From an uncultured Bacteroides sp. (GTDB lineage: Bacteria > Bacteroidota > Bacteroidia > Bacteroidales > Bacteroidaceae), in assembly GCA_900551645.1 (NCBI GenBank), contig URWP01000078.1, positions 1 to 11,156 on the forward strand: a DNA stretch of 11,156 nt. The letters run 5' to 3'. Positions 1 to 5,640 of this stretch are shown one piece after another. The position numbers and the translations under genes are program-made. Each line of letters opens with the position of its first letter. Positions within the stretch are counted from its first letter, which is position 1. The notes below the pieces were generated by a model. It was not told where the DNA came from. It did not search any database and worked only from the letters and a program-made list of their open reading frames with translations.

Positions 1-333
1 TACCGCTCCTAATTTGTGCAAAGCGACGATGCTGAACCAGAATTCATACCGGCGTTTAAGGATGAGCATTACCATATCGCCATGTCCGATACCCAGGCTC
101 TGGAAGTAACTGGCCGTCATATCGGTATAGCGTTTCATGTCGACGAAAGTAAATTGGCGGTGCTCACCCTTGTCGTTGGTCCAGAGTAGGGCAGGTTTGT
201 CGGGTTGTTCGGCAGCCCAGGCATCTACTACGTCGTAGCCGAAGTTGAAGTTGTCCGGTACGTTTATTTTCAGGTTGTCTATGAAGTCCTGTTGTGAAGT
301 GAAATGAGTCTGTTTTAAAAATCTTTCTAACAT
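1..333 (-). CDS. AMP-binding acyl/acetyl-CoA synthetase-like protein, N-terminal part
   Basis: This is the first 111 codons of a gene that runs off the left edge; the frame is open from the ATG at 333 to position 1. The protein begins MLERFLKQTHFTSQQDFIDN and continues through a segment with KPALLWTNDKGEHRQFTF, then ASYFQSLGIGHGDMVMLIL and YEFWFSIVALHKLGAV. This layout (early W-T-N-D-K-G segment, helix ending in a G-x-G-D-x-V strand, then an A-x-x-x-L-G-A helix) is that of the N-terminal half of the ANL superfamily of adenylate-forming enzymes, in particular acetyl/medium-chain acyl-CoA synthetases. Such enzymes activate a carboxylate to an acyl-adenylate and pass it to CoA. The catalytic P-loop and C-terminal domain lie outside the window, so the substrate cannot be judged. 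It sits 84 nt downstream of the XRE-cupin regulator on the same strand and is probably cotranscribed with it. Confidence 0.8.
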   Translation of the reverse strand, partial: MLERFLKQTHFTSQQDFIDNLKINVPDNFNFGYDVVDAWAAEQPDKPALLWTNDKGEHRQFTFVDMKRYTDMTASYFQSLGIGHGDMVMLILKRRYEFWFSIVALHKLGAV

Positions 334-375
334 AATCTTTGAATTGGAATTAGAGTGAACCGAAGGCTGAAAAAT

Positions 376-391
376 TTCCGCTTGGCCGGAA
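376..391 (-). other. Small intercistronic hairpin between regulator and synthetase genes
   Basis: TTCCG (376-380) pairs with CGGAA (387-391) around a 6-nt loop. Read on the minus strand it is followed by ATTTTTC, so it could act as a weak attenuator or processing site between the XRE-cupin gene and the synthetase gene. The stem is only 5 bp and could be chance. Confidence 0.25.
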
Positions 392-417
392 CTTATTTTT
401 CATTTTTCGTTCCTCGT

Positions 418-966
418 TTACATGATGATTGCCAAGAAACGTACTGTTTTTCCGTCGAGGGCTTTCATACCGTGCGGAAGTTGGGAGTTGAAGTAAATGC
501 TGTCTCCCACGTTCAGTGTCAGTTCCTTACCTCCGATGCTTAGAAGCAGACGTCCTTCCACTACCAGATTGAATTCCTGGCCTTCGTGGGTATTGTAGTG
601 CATCGGATTGTCGTTAGGTTCAACAGTGACAATGAACGGATCGGCTTTCCGGTTCTTGAATCCTGCAGCCAATGACTGATATTTATAAGCTTTGGTTCGT
701 TCTACACTGACACCTTTTCCGGCACGTGTCAGGAAATAGGTGTTCATCTTGGGCTCTTCACCGAACATCAGCGCATCGAGAGCGATACCGTAACGGCGGG
801 CAATCTGCTGCATCATACTTACAGAAATATCGTATTCGCCTGATTCTGCCTGTTCGTATTCTTTAGGGTCGATGCCGCATTCATTTGCCAGTTCTTCTGT
901 CGTCAGTTCCATGGCGTCACGTAATCCACGCAGACGCTCAGCTATTTGTTTTATTTGTTCGTCCAT
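418..966 (-). CDS. XRE-family HTH regulator with C-terminal cupin sensor domain
   Basis: This 182-residue protein is of the HTH-cupin type, a soluble cytoplasmic transcription regulator. Residues about 8-68 form an XRE-like helix-turn-helix (RLRGLRDAMELTTEELANEC, then the second-helix region EYEQAESGEYDISVSMMQQI). Residues about 105-180 form a cupin barrel with motif 1 around H127-E128-G-Q-E131 and G138, and motif 2 L151-NVGDSIYFNSQLPHG with H165. These residues are the usual metal ligands, so a small ligand or metal is probably sensed there. Its length of about 180 is normal for the family. The immediate downstream neighbour is an AMP-binding synthetase gene, so the regulator probably controls acyl or acetate activation and may respond to a related metabolite; this is inferred from context. 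The start at 966 gives a complete HTH. I found no consensus promoter for it, only an imperfect TAATTTTA at 1002-1009. Confidence 0.88.
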   Translation of the reverse strand: MDEQIKQIAERLRGLRDAMELTTEELANECGIDPKEYEQAESGEYDISVSMMQQIARRYGIALDALMFGEEPKMNTYFLTRAGKGVSVERTKAYKYQSLAAGFKNRKADPFIVTVEPNDNPMHYNTHEGQEFNLVVEGRLLLSIGGKELTLNVGDSIYFNSQLPHGMKALDGKTVRFLAIIM

Positions 967-1128
967 AGAATGAATGGTTATTAAAAAGTGTTTTTCACGG
1001 GTAAAATTATATATTTATTTGGAATCTACTATCAGAATGTGAATTTTTTTTGATATAATACCTTAAATTAGATAGAAAAGAAGTTCACGTTTCTGGAAAT
1101 TCCTGACCGGCGAAAAGCATAGACATAA

Positions 1129-1163
1129 AAAAAGCTGTCATGCTTGATGCGTGACAGCTTTTT
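1129..1163 (-). terminator. Intrinsic terminator of rplU-rpmA
   Basis: A perfect 12-bp stem (1129-1140 with 1152-1163, core AAAAAGCTGTCA) with an 11-nt loop lies 22 nt past the rpmA stop. On the minus strand the 3' arm runs into seven T residues (complement of 1127-1133). The A/T flanks would let it work in both directions. It insulates the XRE-cupin gene from ribosomal protein transcription. Confidence 0.88.
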
Positions 1164-1184
1164 AAAATTCGTTTAAGAGGCAGA

Positions 1185-1448
1185 TTATGCTTCAGCGAAA
1201 GGAACTACAGAAACGTAGCTCTTGTCTTCGCGACCTTTCTTGAAACATACAGTACCGTCTACCAATGCGTAAAGAGTGTGGTCACTACCCATACCTACAT
1301 TGTTACCTGGGTTATGAACTGTTCCTCTTTGACGAACAATGATGTTACCAGCTTTACAAGCTTCGCCACCGAATATCTTTACGCCTAATCTTTTGCTTTC
1401 TGATTCACGGCCGTTCTTAGAACTACCTACACCTTTTTTATGAGCCAT
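1185..1448 (-). CDS. rpmA: 50S ribosomal protein L27
   Basis: This 87-residue protein matches L27 along its length. It starts MAHKKGVGSSKNGRESESKR, then LGVKIFGGEACKAGNIIVRQ with the conserved R-Q-R-G-T, and the DHTLYALVDGTVCF segment. L27 lies on the 50S subunit, and its N-terminal tail reaches toward the peptidyl transferase centre and helps position tRNA. The protein begins directly at the mature M-A-H-K-K, without the cleavable extension seen in Firmicutes. It follows rplU by 21 nt on the same strand and is the last gene of the operon before the terminator. Confidence 0.98.
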   Translation of the reverse strand: MAHKKGVGSSKNGRESESKRLGVKIFGGEACKAGNIIVRQRGTVHNPGNNVGMGSDHTLYALVDGTVCFKKGREDKSYVSVVPFAEA

Positions 1449-1469
1449 TTTCTTCTACGTTTTTAATGA

Positions 1470-1787
1470 TTAAGCAATAACTTGTTTGATAGTCAATTCA
1501 GTAAACTGCTGACGGTGACCGTTCAGTTTTCTGTAACCTTTTCTTCTCTTTTTGTGGAATACCAGTACTTTGTCACCTTTTACCAGATGTGAAGCTACTT
1601 CGCAAACCACTTTTGCGCCTTCTACTACAGGAGCACCTACTGTTACAGTGCCATTGTTGTCTACCAACAATACTTTGTCAAATTCAACAGTTGCACCGTT
1701 TTCAGCATTCTGAATGTGCTGAACAAACAGTTTTTTGCCTTCTTCAGCTTTAAACTGCTGACCGTTAATTTCTACAATTACGTACAT
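1470..1787 (-). CDS. rplU: 50S ribosomal protein L21
   Basis: This 105-residue L21 starts MYVIVEINGQQFKAEEGKKL and carries the C-terminal signature KKRRKGYRKLNGHRQQFTEL, which contacts 23S rRNA. I placed the start at 1787. The frame stays open upstream to an ATG at 1835, but those 16 extra residues have no L21 character and fall inside the transcribed leader, while from 1787 the length fits the family (about 103). It is the first gene of the rplU-rpmA operon and lies behind a Bacteroidetes promoter at 1874-1904. Confidence 0.97.
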   Translation of the reverse strand: MYVIVEINGQQFKAEEGKKLFVQHIQNAENGATVEFDKVLLVDNNGTVTVGAPVVEGAKVVCEVASHLVKGDKVLVFHKKRRKGYRKLNGHRQQFTELTIKQVIA

Positions 1788-1805
1788 TATTTTTATGATT
1801 AAACG

Positions 1806-1841
1806 GGTTTCTTCCGCAAGGTGAACCGCTCTCATCCGGTT
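1806..1841 (-). promoter_or_regulatory. rplU leader with two mutually exclusive small stems
   Basis: In the roughly 80-nt leader of rplU (minus strand), AACCG (complement of 1837-1841) can pair with CGGTT (complement of 1824-1828) across an 8-nt loop. The same CGGTT can instead pair GGTT with AACC (complement of 1806-1809) closer to the start codon. Ribosomal protein operons are often controlled by such leaders through a product protein, but the stems are short and this is only a candidate. Confidence 0.3.
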
Positions 1842-1873
1842 ACTTGTTTACCTCCACGGACTCAAATCGGGTG

Positions 1874-1904
1874 CAAAGGTACTCTTTTAAAATGAAATAG
1901 CCAA
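1874..1904 (-). promoter_or_regulatory. Promoter of rplU-rpmA
   Basis: On the minus strand the -7 box is TACCTTTG (complement of 1874-1881), a perfect TAnnTTTG, followed by C-A. A TTGG (complement of 1901-1904) stands 19 nt upstream and fits the -33 element approximately. Transcription would start near 1867, giving an 80-nt leader. Confidence 0.75.
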
Positions 1905-1953
1905 TATTTTCTGTGAAATTTTTCGATAAAAACAGATAACTTTCCATTTGTCT

Positions 1954-2712
1954 TTATAGTACTCCTAAATCTTTAGCTATCCGGCATGCTTCAATTGAAT
2001 TCTTGACCTGAAGTTTCCCAAGAATCTCCTGCCTATGTCTGTTCACTGTATGGATACTGATGGTAAGTATTTCGGCTATCTGTTTGCTTGTCCATCCTTG
2101 GTGAATCAGGCGTAATACCTGTTTTTCTCTTTCGGAAAGTATCTGTGTAGAATCCTTGTTCTTCAGTTCTATCAGTTGGCCTGTTACAGAATATACAACA
2201 GCGCTTTTTCCGGGCATTTCCAGACTTAGTGGAGTATAAAGGCATAAAGCCAGCCACATGGCATTTGGAGCATTTTTTACAGGTATGTAAAATAACCTGT
2301 GAAGGGTAGAGTGGTAATGTCCTGTGGCATCTTTTATGCGCAGTTTGTTTATCAGGTAGAAATCTTTCCGTTTGTTCTTAGGCTGGTGTTTTATAAAGTG
2401 AAAAAACTTGAGTTCCTGCAGATTCTTTTGATATAAGTCGTCTGGATGTATCAGCCTGAAGATTCCTTCTTCCCAGATGGAATGTATGCAGTCGATTTTT
2501 TCCGTTTCTTTCAGTCCCAAGGCTTCGGCGAATCCACCATAATAAATATAACTGATATTGGTCTGCATATCACTTAATACAGAAATGGCATTTTCCATGC
2601 AGGCATATCTGTGGGCAACTTCTCTGTATTTGTCCAGTTCACTAGAAGTGTAGGAATGGCCCATGAAGTTTTGTTTCAACAGTTCCTTGTTTAATTTATC
2701 GATAATGTCCAT
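1954..2712 (-). CDS. LuxR-family transcription regulator with PAS-like N-terminal region
   Basis: This 252-residue cytoplasmic regulator has a C-terminal LuxR/GerE helix-turn-helix at residues about 190-252: ILSEREKQVLRLIHQGWTSK, then QIAEILTISIHTVNRHRQEI, with the typical S-x-R-E-x-x-V-L start and K-L end. Residues about 40-150 contain IYYGGFAEALGL, HPDD and a long segment LHRLFYIPVKNAPNAMWLAL that resemble a PAS-type sensor fold; the similarity is by pattern only and the ligand is unknown. There is no receiver domain and no membrane segment. It is transcribed divergently from the secreted DUF1349 protein gene, with abutting -7 boxes, so it may control that gene and itself. The start at 2712 leaves a leader of about 50 nt. 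Confidence 0.85.
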   Translation of the reverse strand: MDIIDKLNKELLKQNFMGHSYTSSELDKYREVAHRYACMENAISVLSDMQTNISYIYYGGFAEALGLKETEKIDCIHSIWEEGIFRLIHPDDLYQKNLQELKFFHFIKHQPKNKRKDFYLINKLRIKDATGHYHSTLHRLFYIPVKNAPNAMWLALCLYTPLSLEMPGKSAVVYSVTGQLIELKNKDSTQILSEREKQVLRLIHQGWTSKQIAEILTISIHTVNRHRQEILGKLQVKNSIEACRIAKDLGVL

Positions 2713-2736
2713 GATGAAAAATGGTTATTTATAGTC

Positions 2737-2768
2737 ATTGTATATGCTGTCTGAATGCTCTATTTTTG
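2737..2768 (+). promoter_or_regulatory. Promoter of the DUF1349 protein gene
   Basis: The -7 box TATTTTTG (2761-2768) is a perfect TAnnTTTG. ATTG at 2737-2740 stands 20 nt upstream as a weak -33. Transcription would start near 2775 with a leader of about 60 nt. A second TAnnTTTG match (TATCTTTG, 2796-2803) lacks a suitably spaced -33 box. Confidence 0.65.
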
Positions 2769-2776
2769 CAAAAGTA
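2769..2776 (-). promoter_or_regulatory. Candidate -7 box of the LuxR-type regulator gene
   Basis: The minus strand reads TACTTTTG here, a TAnnTTTG match that begins exactly where the plus-strand box at 2761-2768 ends. No good TTTG is seen at the -33 distance, so this promoter may be weak or need an activator. Confidence 0.5.
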
Positions 2777-2834
2777 ATTAAAAATCCAATTGAAATATCT
2801 TTGGGTAAATATTCATTATCAAATCATCAAGACA

Positions 2835-3488
2835 ATGAGAAAGTTTATATTGGCAGGTTTGCTTTTCCTCGGTAGTATACAGTGGGGATGGGCACAATCT
2901 CTGGAGAAGATGCAATGGTTCAATGAGCCGGAACAATGGGAAATTAAAGACAATACGCTGATTATGTCGGTTACCCCACAAAGTGATTATTGGCGGATTT
3001 CTCATTATGGGTTTACAGTAGACGATGCCCCTTTCTATTATGCGACATACGGGGGAGAGTTTGAAGTGAAGGTAAAGGTTTCGGCAGATTACAAGGCACG
3101 TTTTGATCAGGCCGGAATGATGCTTCGTATTGATAAGGAGAATTATATCAAGACCGGTATTGAGTTTGTAGATGGTAAGTTTAATCTGAGTACTGTTGTG
3201 ACTCATCATACTTCCGACTGGAGTGTTATTACTTTGGATAAGCCTGTTCCGTATGTTTGGATAAAGGCTGTAAGACGGCTGGATGCCGTAGAGATTTTCT
3301 ATTCTTTTGATGACAAGGAATATATCATGATGCGGAATGCCTGGTTGCAGGACAATACTCCGGTCAGGGTCGGTCTGATGGCTGCCAGTCCCGATGGTAA
3401 TGGTTTCCAGGCTACTTTCGAGCATTTTAAGGTGAAACATTTGCCCGATCAGCGCCGGTTGGAATGGTTGAAGAAAAATCAGGAATAA
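2835..3488 (+). CDS. Secreted DUF1349 (concanavalin A-like) domain protein
   Basis: The 217-residue protein has a signal peptide: MRKF, a hydrophobic stretch to about residue 19, and probable cleavage after A20 (G-W-A, then Q-S). There is no lipobox Cys, so the mature protein is probably periplasmic or secreted. Residues about 25-205 match the DUF1349 pattern: a WFNEPEQWEIKDNTLIMSV opening, the S-D-Y-W-R segment, D91-QAGMMLRIDKENYIKTGIEF, W129-S, an ARRL-like KAVRRLDAVEIFYSFDD segment, and VRVGLMAASPDGNGFQATFE. The family has a concanavalin A-like beta-sandwich and probably binds sugars; a catalytic activity is not established. I chose the start at 2835 because the ATG at 2790 adds 15 residues before the signal peptide. 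It is the only plus-strand protein gene and is divergent from a LuxR-type regulator. Confidence 0.85.
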   Translation: MRKFILAGLLFLGSIQWGWAQSLEKMQWFNEPEQWEIKDNTLIMSVTPQSDYWRISHYGFTVDDAPFYYATYGGEFEVKVKVSADYKARFDQAGMMLRIDKENYIKTGIEFVDGKFNLSTVVTHHTSDWSVITLDKPVPYVWIKAVRRLDAVEIFYSFDDKEYIMMRNAWLQDNTPVRVGLMAASPDGNGFQATFEHFKVKHLPDQRRLEWLKKNQE

Positions 3489-3498
3489 GAAATCAGGT

Positions 3499-3518
3499 TG
3501 GCGGAAATTATTCCGCCA
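3499..3518. terminator. Hairpin between convergent DUF1349 and HAD genes
   Basis: TGGCGGAA (3499-3506) pairs perfectly with TTCCGCCA (3511-3518) around a 4-nt loop; the HAD stop codon (3508-3510) lies almost wholly in the loop. No clean T-tract follows on either side, although the minus-strand flank is T-rich. It probably serves as a shared terminator for both convergent genes. Confidence 0.55.
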
Positions 3519-4149
3519 GTTCCTCTAAGGTATCAGCAATGCTTACATGTGGATAAACTGCCAGTTCTTCGCGGGTAGTCATTCCATGTAATACTCCTGC
3601 AAAGTCTACTCCGGCATTTCGGGCAGTTTCAGCATCAACAGTACTGTCTCCGATATATAATGTCGTTGCTTTGTCGGTCTGCAGGCGTTCGATGGCAATA
3701 TTCAAACCTTCGGGAGACGGTTTGGGAGTCTTGACATCTTCTCCGCCTACAATGATGTTGAAGAATCCTTCGGGGAATACTTTTCCTACCAGTTCCAGAA
3801 TACGGTAGCGGTATTTGGTAGAAATGATTCCGATAGTTGCACCGTTATTTTTCAAGGAGTGGAGTACTTTCCCGGTTTCTGGAAACAACCGCGTATTGAC
3901 AGTCATATGTTGGTCTGCTTCTTTTACATATTCTTTCCGGAATGCTTCCAGTATGTCAGTGTCGGTTATTCCTGTCAGGATAGAAAAAGATTCGGGAAGT
4001 GTTTTTCCGATAGTCCGTTTGATGGTGTGGTCGTCTATTTGATGGAATCCGTGTCGCTCAAGCACATTCCGGAAGCAGATTACAATGCCGCGTGATGAAT
4101 CGGCCAGGGTATAGTCGAAATCGAACAGATAGGTTTGATAGGTCTTCAT
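3508..4149 (-). CDS. HAD-superfamily phosphatase (phosphoglycolate phosphatase-like)
   Basis: This 213-residue cytoplasmic enzyme has all four HAD motifs. Motif I is D10-F-D12-Y-T14 (nucleophile and acid), motif II is S110-T111 in IGIIST, motif III is K143 in TPKPSP, and motif IV is IGDSTVD with D168 and D172 as Mg ligands. The helical cap lies between motifs I and II (residues about 18-85), which is the C1 subfamily IA type shared by phosphoglycolate phosphatases, PpaX-like pyrophosphatases and beta-phosphoglucomutases. The substrate cannot be read from sequence; phosphoglycolate or a sugar phosphate is the usual default. It is convergent with the DUF1349 gene and separated from sdaA by a strong terminator, so it is probably expressed on its own. 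Confidence 0.88.
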   Translation of the reverse strand: MKTYQTYLFDFDYTLADSSRGIVICFRNVLERHGFHQIDDHTIKRTIGKTLPESFSILTGITDTDILEAFRKEYVKEADQHMTVNTRLFPETGKVLHSLKNNGATIGIISTKYRYRILELVGKVFPEGFFNIIVGGEDVKTPKPSPEGLNIAIERLQTDKATTLYIGDSTVDAETARNAGVDFAGVLHGMTTREELAVYPHVSIADTLEELAE

Positions 4150-4177
4150 GAGGTATTTATCGATGTTTAAACGTGTA

Positions 4178-4185
4178 CAAAAATA
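4178..4185 (-). promoter_or_regulatory. Candidate -7 box of the HAD gene
   Basis: The minus strand reads TATTTTTG, a perfect TAnnTTTG, 29 nt upstream of the HAD start. It coincides with the T-tract of the sdaA terminator, so it may simply be that tract; no clear -33 box is seen. Confidence 0.35.
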
Positions 4186-4229
4186 TCAGGGCGTTTTCGG
4201 AGAAAGTCATGCTTCCGGAAACGTCCTGA
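4186..4229 (-). terminator. Intrinsic terminator of sdaA
   Basis: A 16-bp stem (4186-4201 with 4214-4229, two G-U pairs) with a 12-nt loop lies 19 nt past the sdaA stop and is followed on the minus strand by ATATTTTTG. Confidence 0.85.
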
Positions 4230-4248
4230 CTGTTTTATAGGTTTGTTT

Positions 4249-5457
4249 TTAGTCCATCTGTGTATAGTTCTTGGCCAGACCGCCTTCACTGGTTTCCTTG
4301 TATAGAGACGGCAGGTCATGTCCGGTTTGTTTCATTACTTCCACTACTTTATCGAACGATACCCGGTGATGTCCGTCTGTGAAAGCCGAATAAATATTGG
4401 CATCCAAGGCACGGGCTGCAGCATAGGCATTTCGTTCGATGCAAGGAATCTGTACCAGTCCGCATACCGGGTCACAGGTCATCCCCAAGTGATGTTCCAA
4501 TCCCATTTCGGCTGAGTATTCAATCTGAGCAGGGCTTCCTCCGAACAGTTGGCTTGCGGCGGCGGATGCCATGGAACAGGCTACTCCGACTTCTGCCTGG
4601 CAACCTGCTTCGGCTCCGGAGATAGAGGCGTTATGTTTTACTATGTTTCCTACCAGGCCGGCAGTAGCCAGAGCACGGAGTATACGGGCATCACTGAATT
4701 CGCGGCTGCGCTGTAAGTGGTACAACACTGCGGGCACTACTCCACAAGCACCGCAGGTCGGTGCCGTTACGATTTTACCTCCCGAAGCATTTTCTTCGCT
4801 GACTGCCAGAGCATAAGCAAAGACCAGCCCGCGCGAACGTAACGAATCCTTGTAGCCTTTGGCACGTATATAATAAGACGAAGCCTTGCGCCGTAAGTTC
4901 AATGGGCCTGGCAGTACTCCTTCTGCGTCCAGTCCACGATGTACCGCTTCTTTCATGGTAGCCCAAACTTCTGATAGGAAGTCCCATATTTCTGGTCCTT
5001 CACATTGTTCCACATATTCCCAGTAGCTCCGACCGCTATGTTCGCACCAGTATAGAATCTGGCTCATGGTATTCATTTGATAGACATCGGGGGTAGCGCT
5101 TTGGTCTTCTCCTTCTTCCGCTAATGCGCCTCCACCGACACTGAAAACAGTCCATTCGTCAGTCTTTTTGCCGTTGGCGTCTTTTGAGCAAAAAGTCATA
5201 CCGTTCGGATGGAAAGGATAGAAAATATGTGGTTTCCATAGAATTTCTACCGGGGCATGAGGTTGCAGAACATCCAGAATGGCCACGTCTGTCATGTGTC
5301 CTTTTCCGGTTGCAGCCAAACTGCCGTATAAGATAACTTCAAACGATTTAGCTTCGGGGTGTTTGGCCAGGAAGCGCTCGGCTGCCTTGCGGGGCCCCAT
5401 GGTGTGACTGCTGGAGGGGCCGGTGCCGATGCGGTATAATTCTCTGATTGATTTCAT
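4249..5457 (-). CDS. sdaA: L-serine ammonia-lyase (L-serine dehydratase), iron-sulfur type
   Basis: This enzyme deaminates L-serine to pyruvate and ammonia in the cytoplasm with a catalytic [4Fe-4S] cluster. The 402-residue chain is the single-polypeptide form. The beta part (residues about 1-150) starts MKSIRELYRIGTGPSSSHTM, with the substrate-loop motif G-P-S-S-S-H-T-M-G-P. The alpha part (about 170-402) contains TAPTCGACGVVPAVLY, a GCQAEVGVACSMA segment and GMTCDPVCGLVQIPC. Cys286, Cys328 and Cys339 are spaced 42 and 11 apart, the same spacing I recall for the cluster ligands of the Legionella enzyme (343, 385, 396). I chose the start at 5457 because the frame also opens 16 codons earlier, but those residues overlap the promoter and precede the conserved start. 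It stands alone between its own promoter and terminator. Confidence 0.95.
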   Translation of the reverse strand: MKSIRELYRIGTGPSSSHTMGPRKAAERFLAKHPEAKSFEVILYGSLAATGKGHMTDVAILDVLQPHAPVEILWKPHIFYPFHPNGMTFCSKDANGKKTDEWTVFSVGGGALAEEGEDQSATPDVYQMNTMSQILYWCEHSGRSYWEYVEQCEGPEIWDFLSEVWATMKEAVHRGLDAEGVLPGPLNLRRKASSYYIRAKGYKDSLRSRGLVFAYALAVSEENASGGKIVTAPTCGACGVVPAVLYHLQRSREFSDARILRALATAGLVGNIVKHNASISGAEAGCQAEVGVACSMASAAASQLFGGSPAQIEYSAEMGLEHHLGMTCDPVCGLVQIPCIERNAYAAARALDANIYSAFTDGHHRVSFDKVVEVMKQTGHDLPSLYKETSEGGLAKNYTQMD

Positions 5458-5483
5458 ACTAAAAAATAGGTGTAAGTTTTCTG

Positions 5484-5491
5484 CAAAGATA
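5484..5491 (-). promoter_or_regulatory. -7 box of sdaA
   Basis: The minus strand reads TATCTTTG followed by C-A-G, a perfect Bacteroidetes -7 element 26 nt upstream of the start codon. The -33 position is degenerate. The leader would be only about 20 nt. Confidence 0.6.
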
Positions 5492-5529
5492 CGCAATAAT
5501 CGCATATATGTGCAGAAATCCCGTGGGGT

Positions 5530-5556
5530 TTATTTTAAATCCACCACGGTGATGCC
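5530..5556 (-). pseudogene. Remnant second copy of the mutS2 3' end
   Basis: The minus strand encodes G-I-T-V-V-D-L-K-stop, identical to the last eight residues and stop of MutS2 at 5641-5667, exactly 111 bp further downstream. The two 27-nt stretches differ at six positions, all third codon positions and all synonymous. Upstream of this tail the frame (…FRWMHLLHP) shows no MutS2 similarity, so only the tail survives. It appears to be a displaced end of mutS2 or of a homologue and is not expressed as a protein by itself. Confidence 0.65.
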
Positions 5557-5557
5557 T

Positions 5558-5576
5558 GGATGCAATAGATGCATCC
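5558..5576. repeat. Perfect 7-bp inverted repeat next to the mutS2 tail remnant
   Basis: GGATGCA (5558-5564) and TGCATCC (5570-5576) flank a 5-nt loop, one base from the duplicated mutS2 tail. No T-tract follows on either strand, so it is a poor terminator. A recombination site or the end of a lost element is possible but unproven. Confidence 0.4.
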
Positions 5577-5595
5577 AACGGAAGACTCCGTACTG

Positions 5596-5603
5596 CAAAG
5601 TTA
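5596..5603 (-). promoter_or_regulatory. Second -7-like box upstream of sdaA
   Basis: The minus strand reads TAACTTTG followed by C-A-G, in the 84-bp spacer between the two mutS2 tails. It fits TAnnTTTG but has no clear -33 box. If used, it would transcribe the tail remnant and then sdaA. Confidence 0.3.
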
Positions 5604-5640
5604 TGATTTTTTCTTTCCGAAAAGCATGGATAGGGCGATT

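Noticed and set aside
1129..1163. Inverted repeat as an insertion sequence end
   Set aside because: The T-tract and the position just after rpmA fit an ordinary intrinsic terminator.
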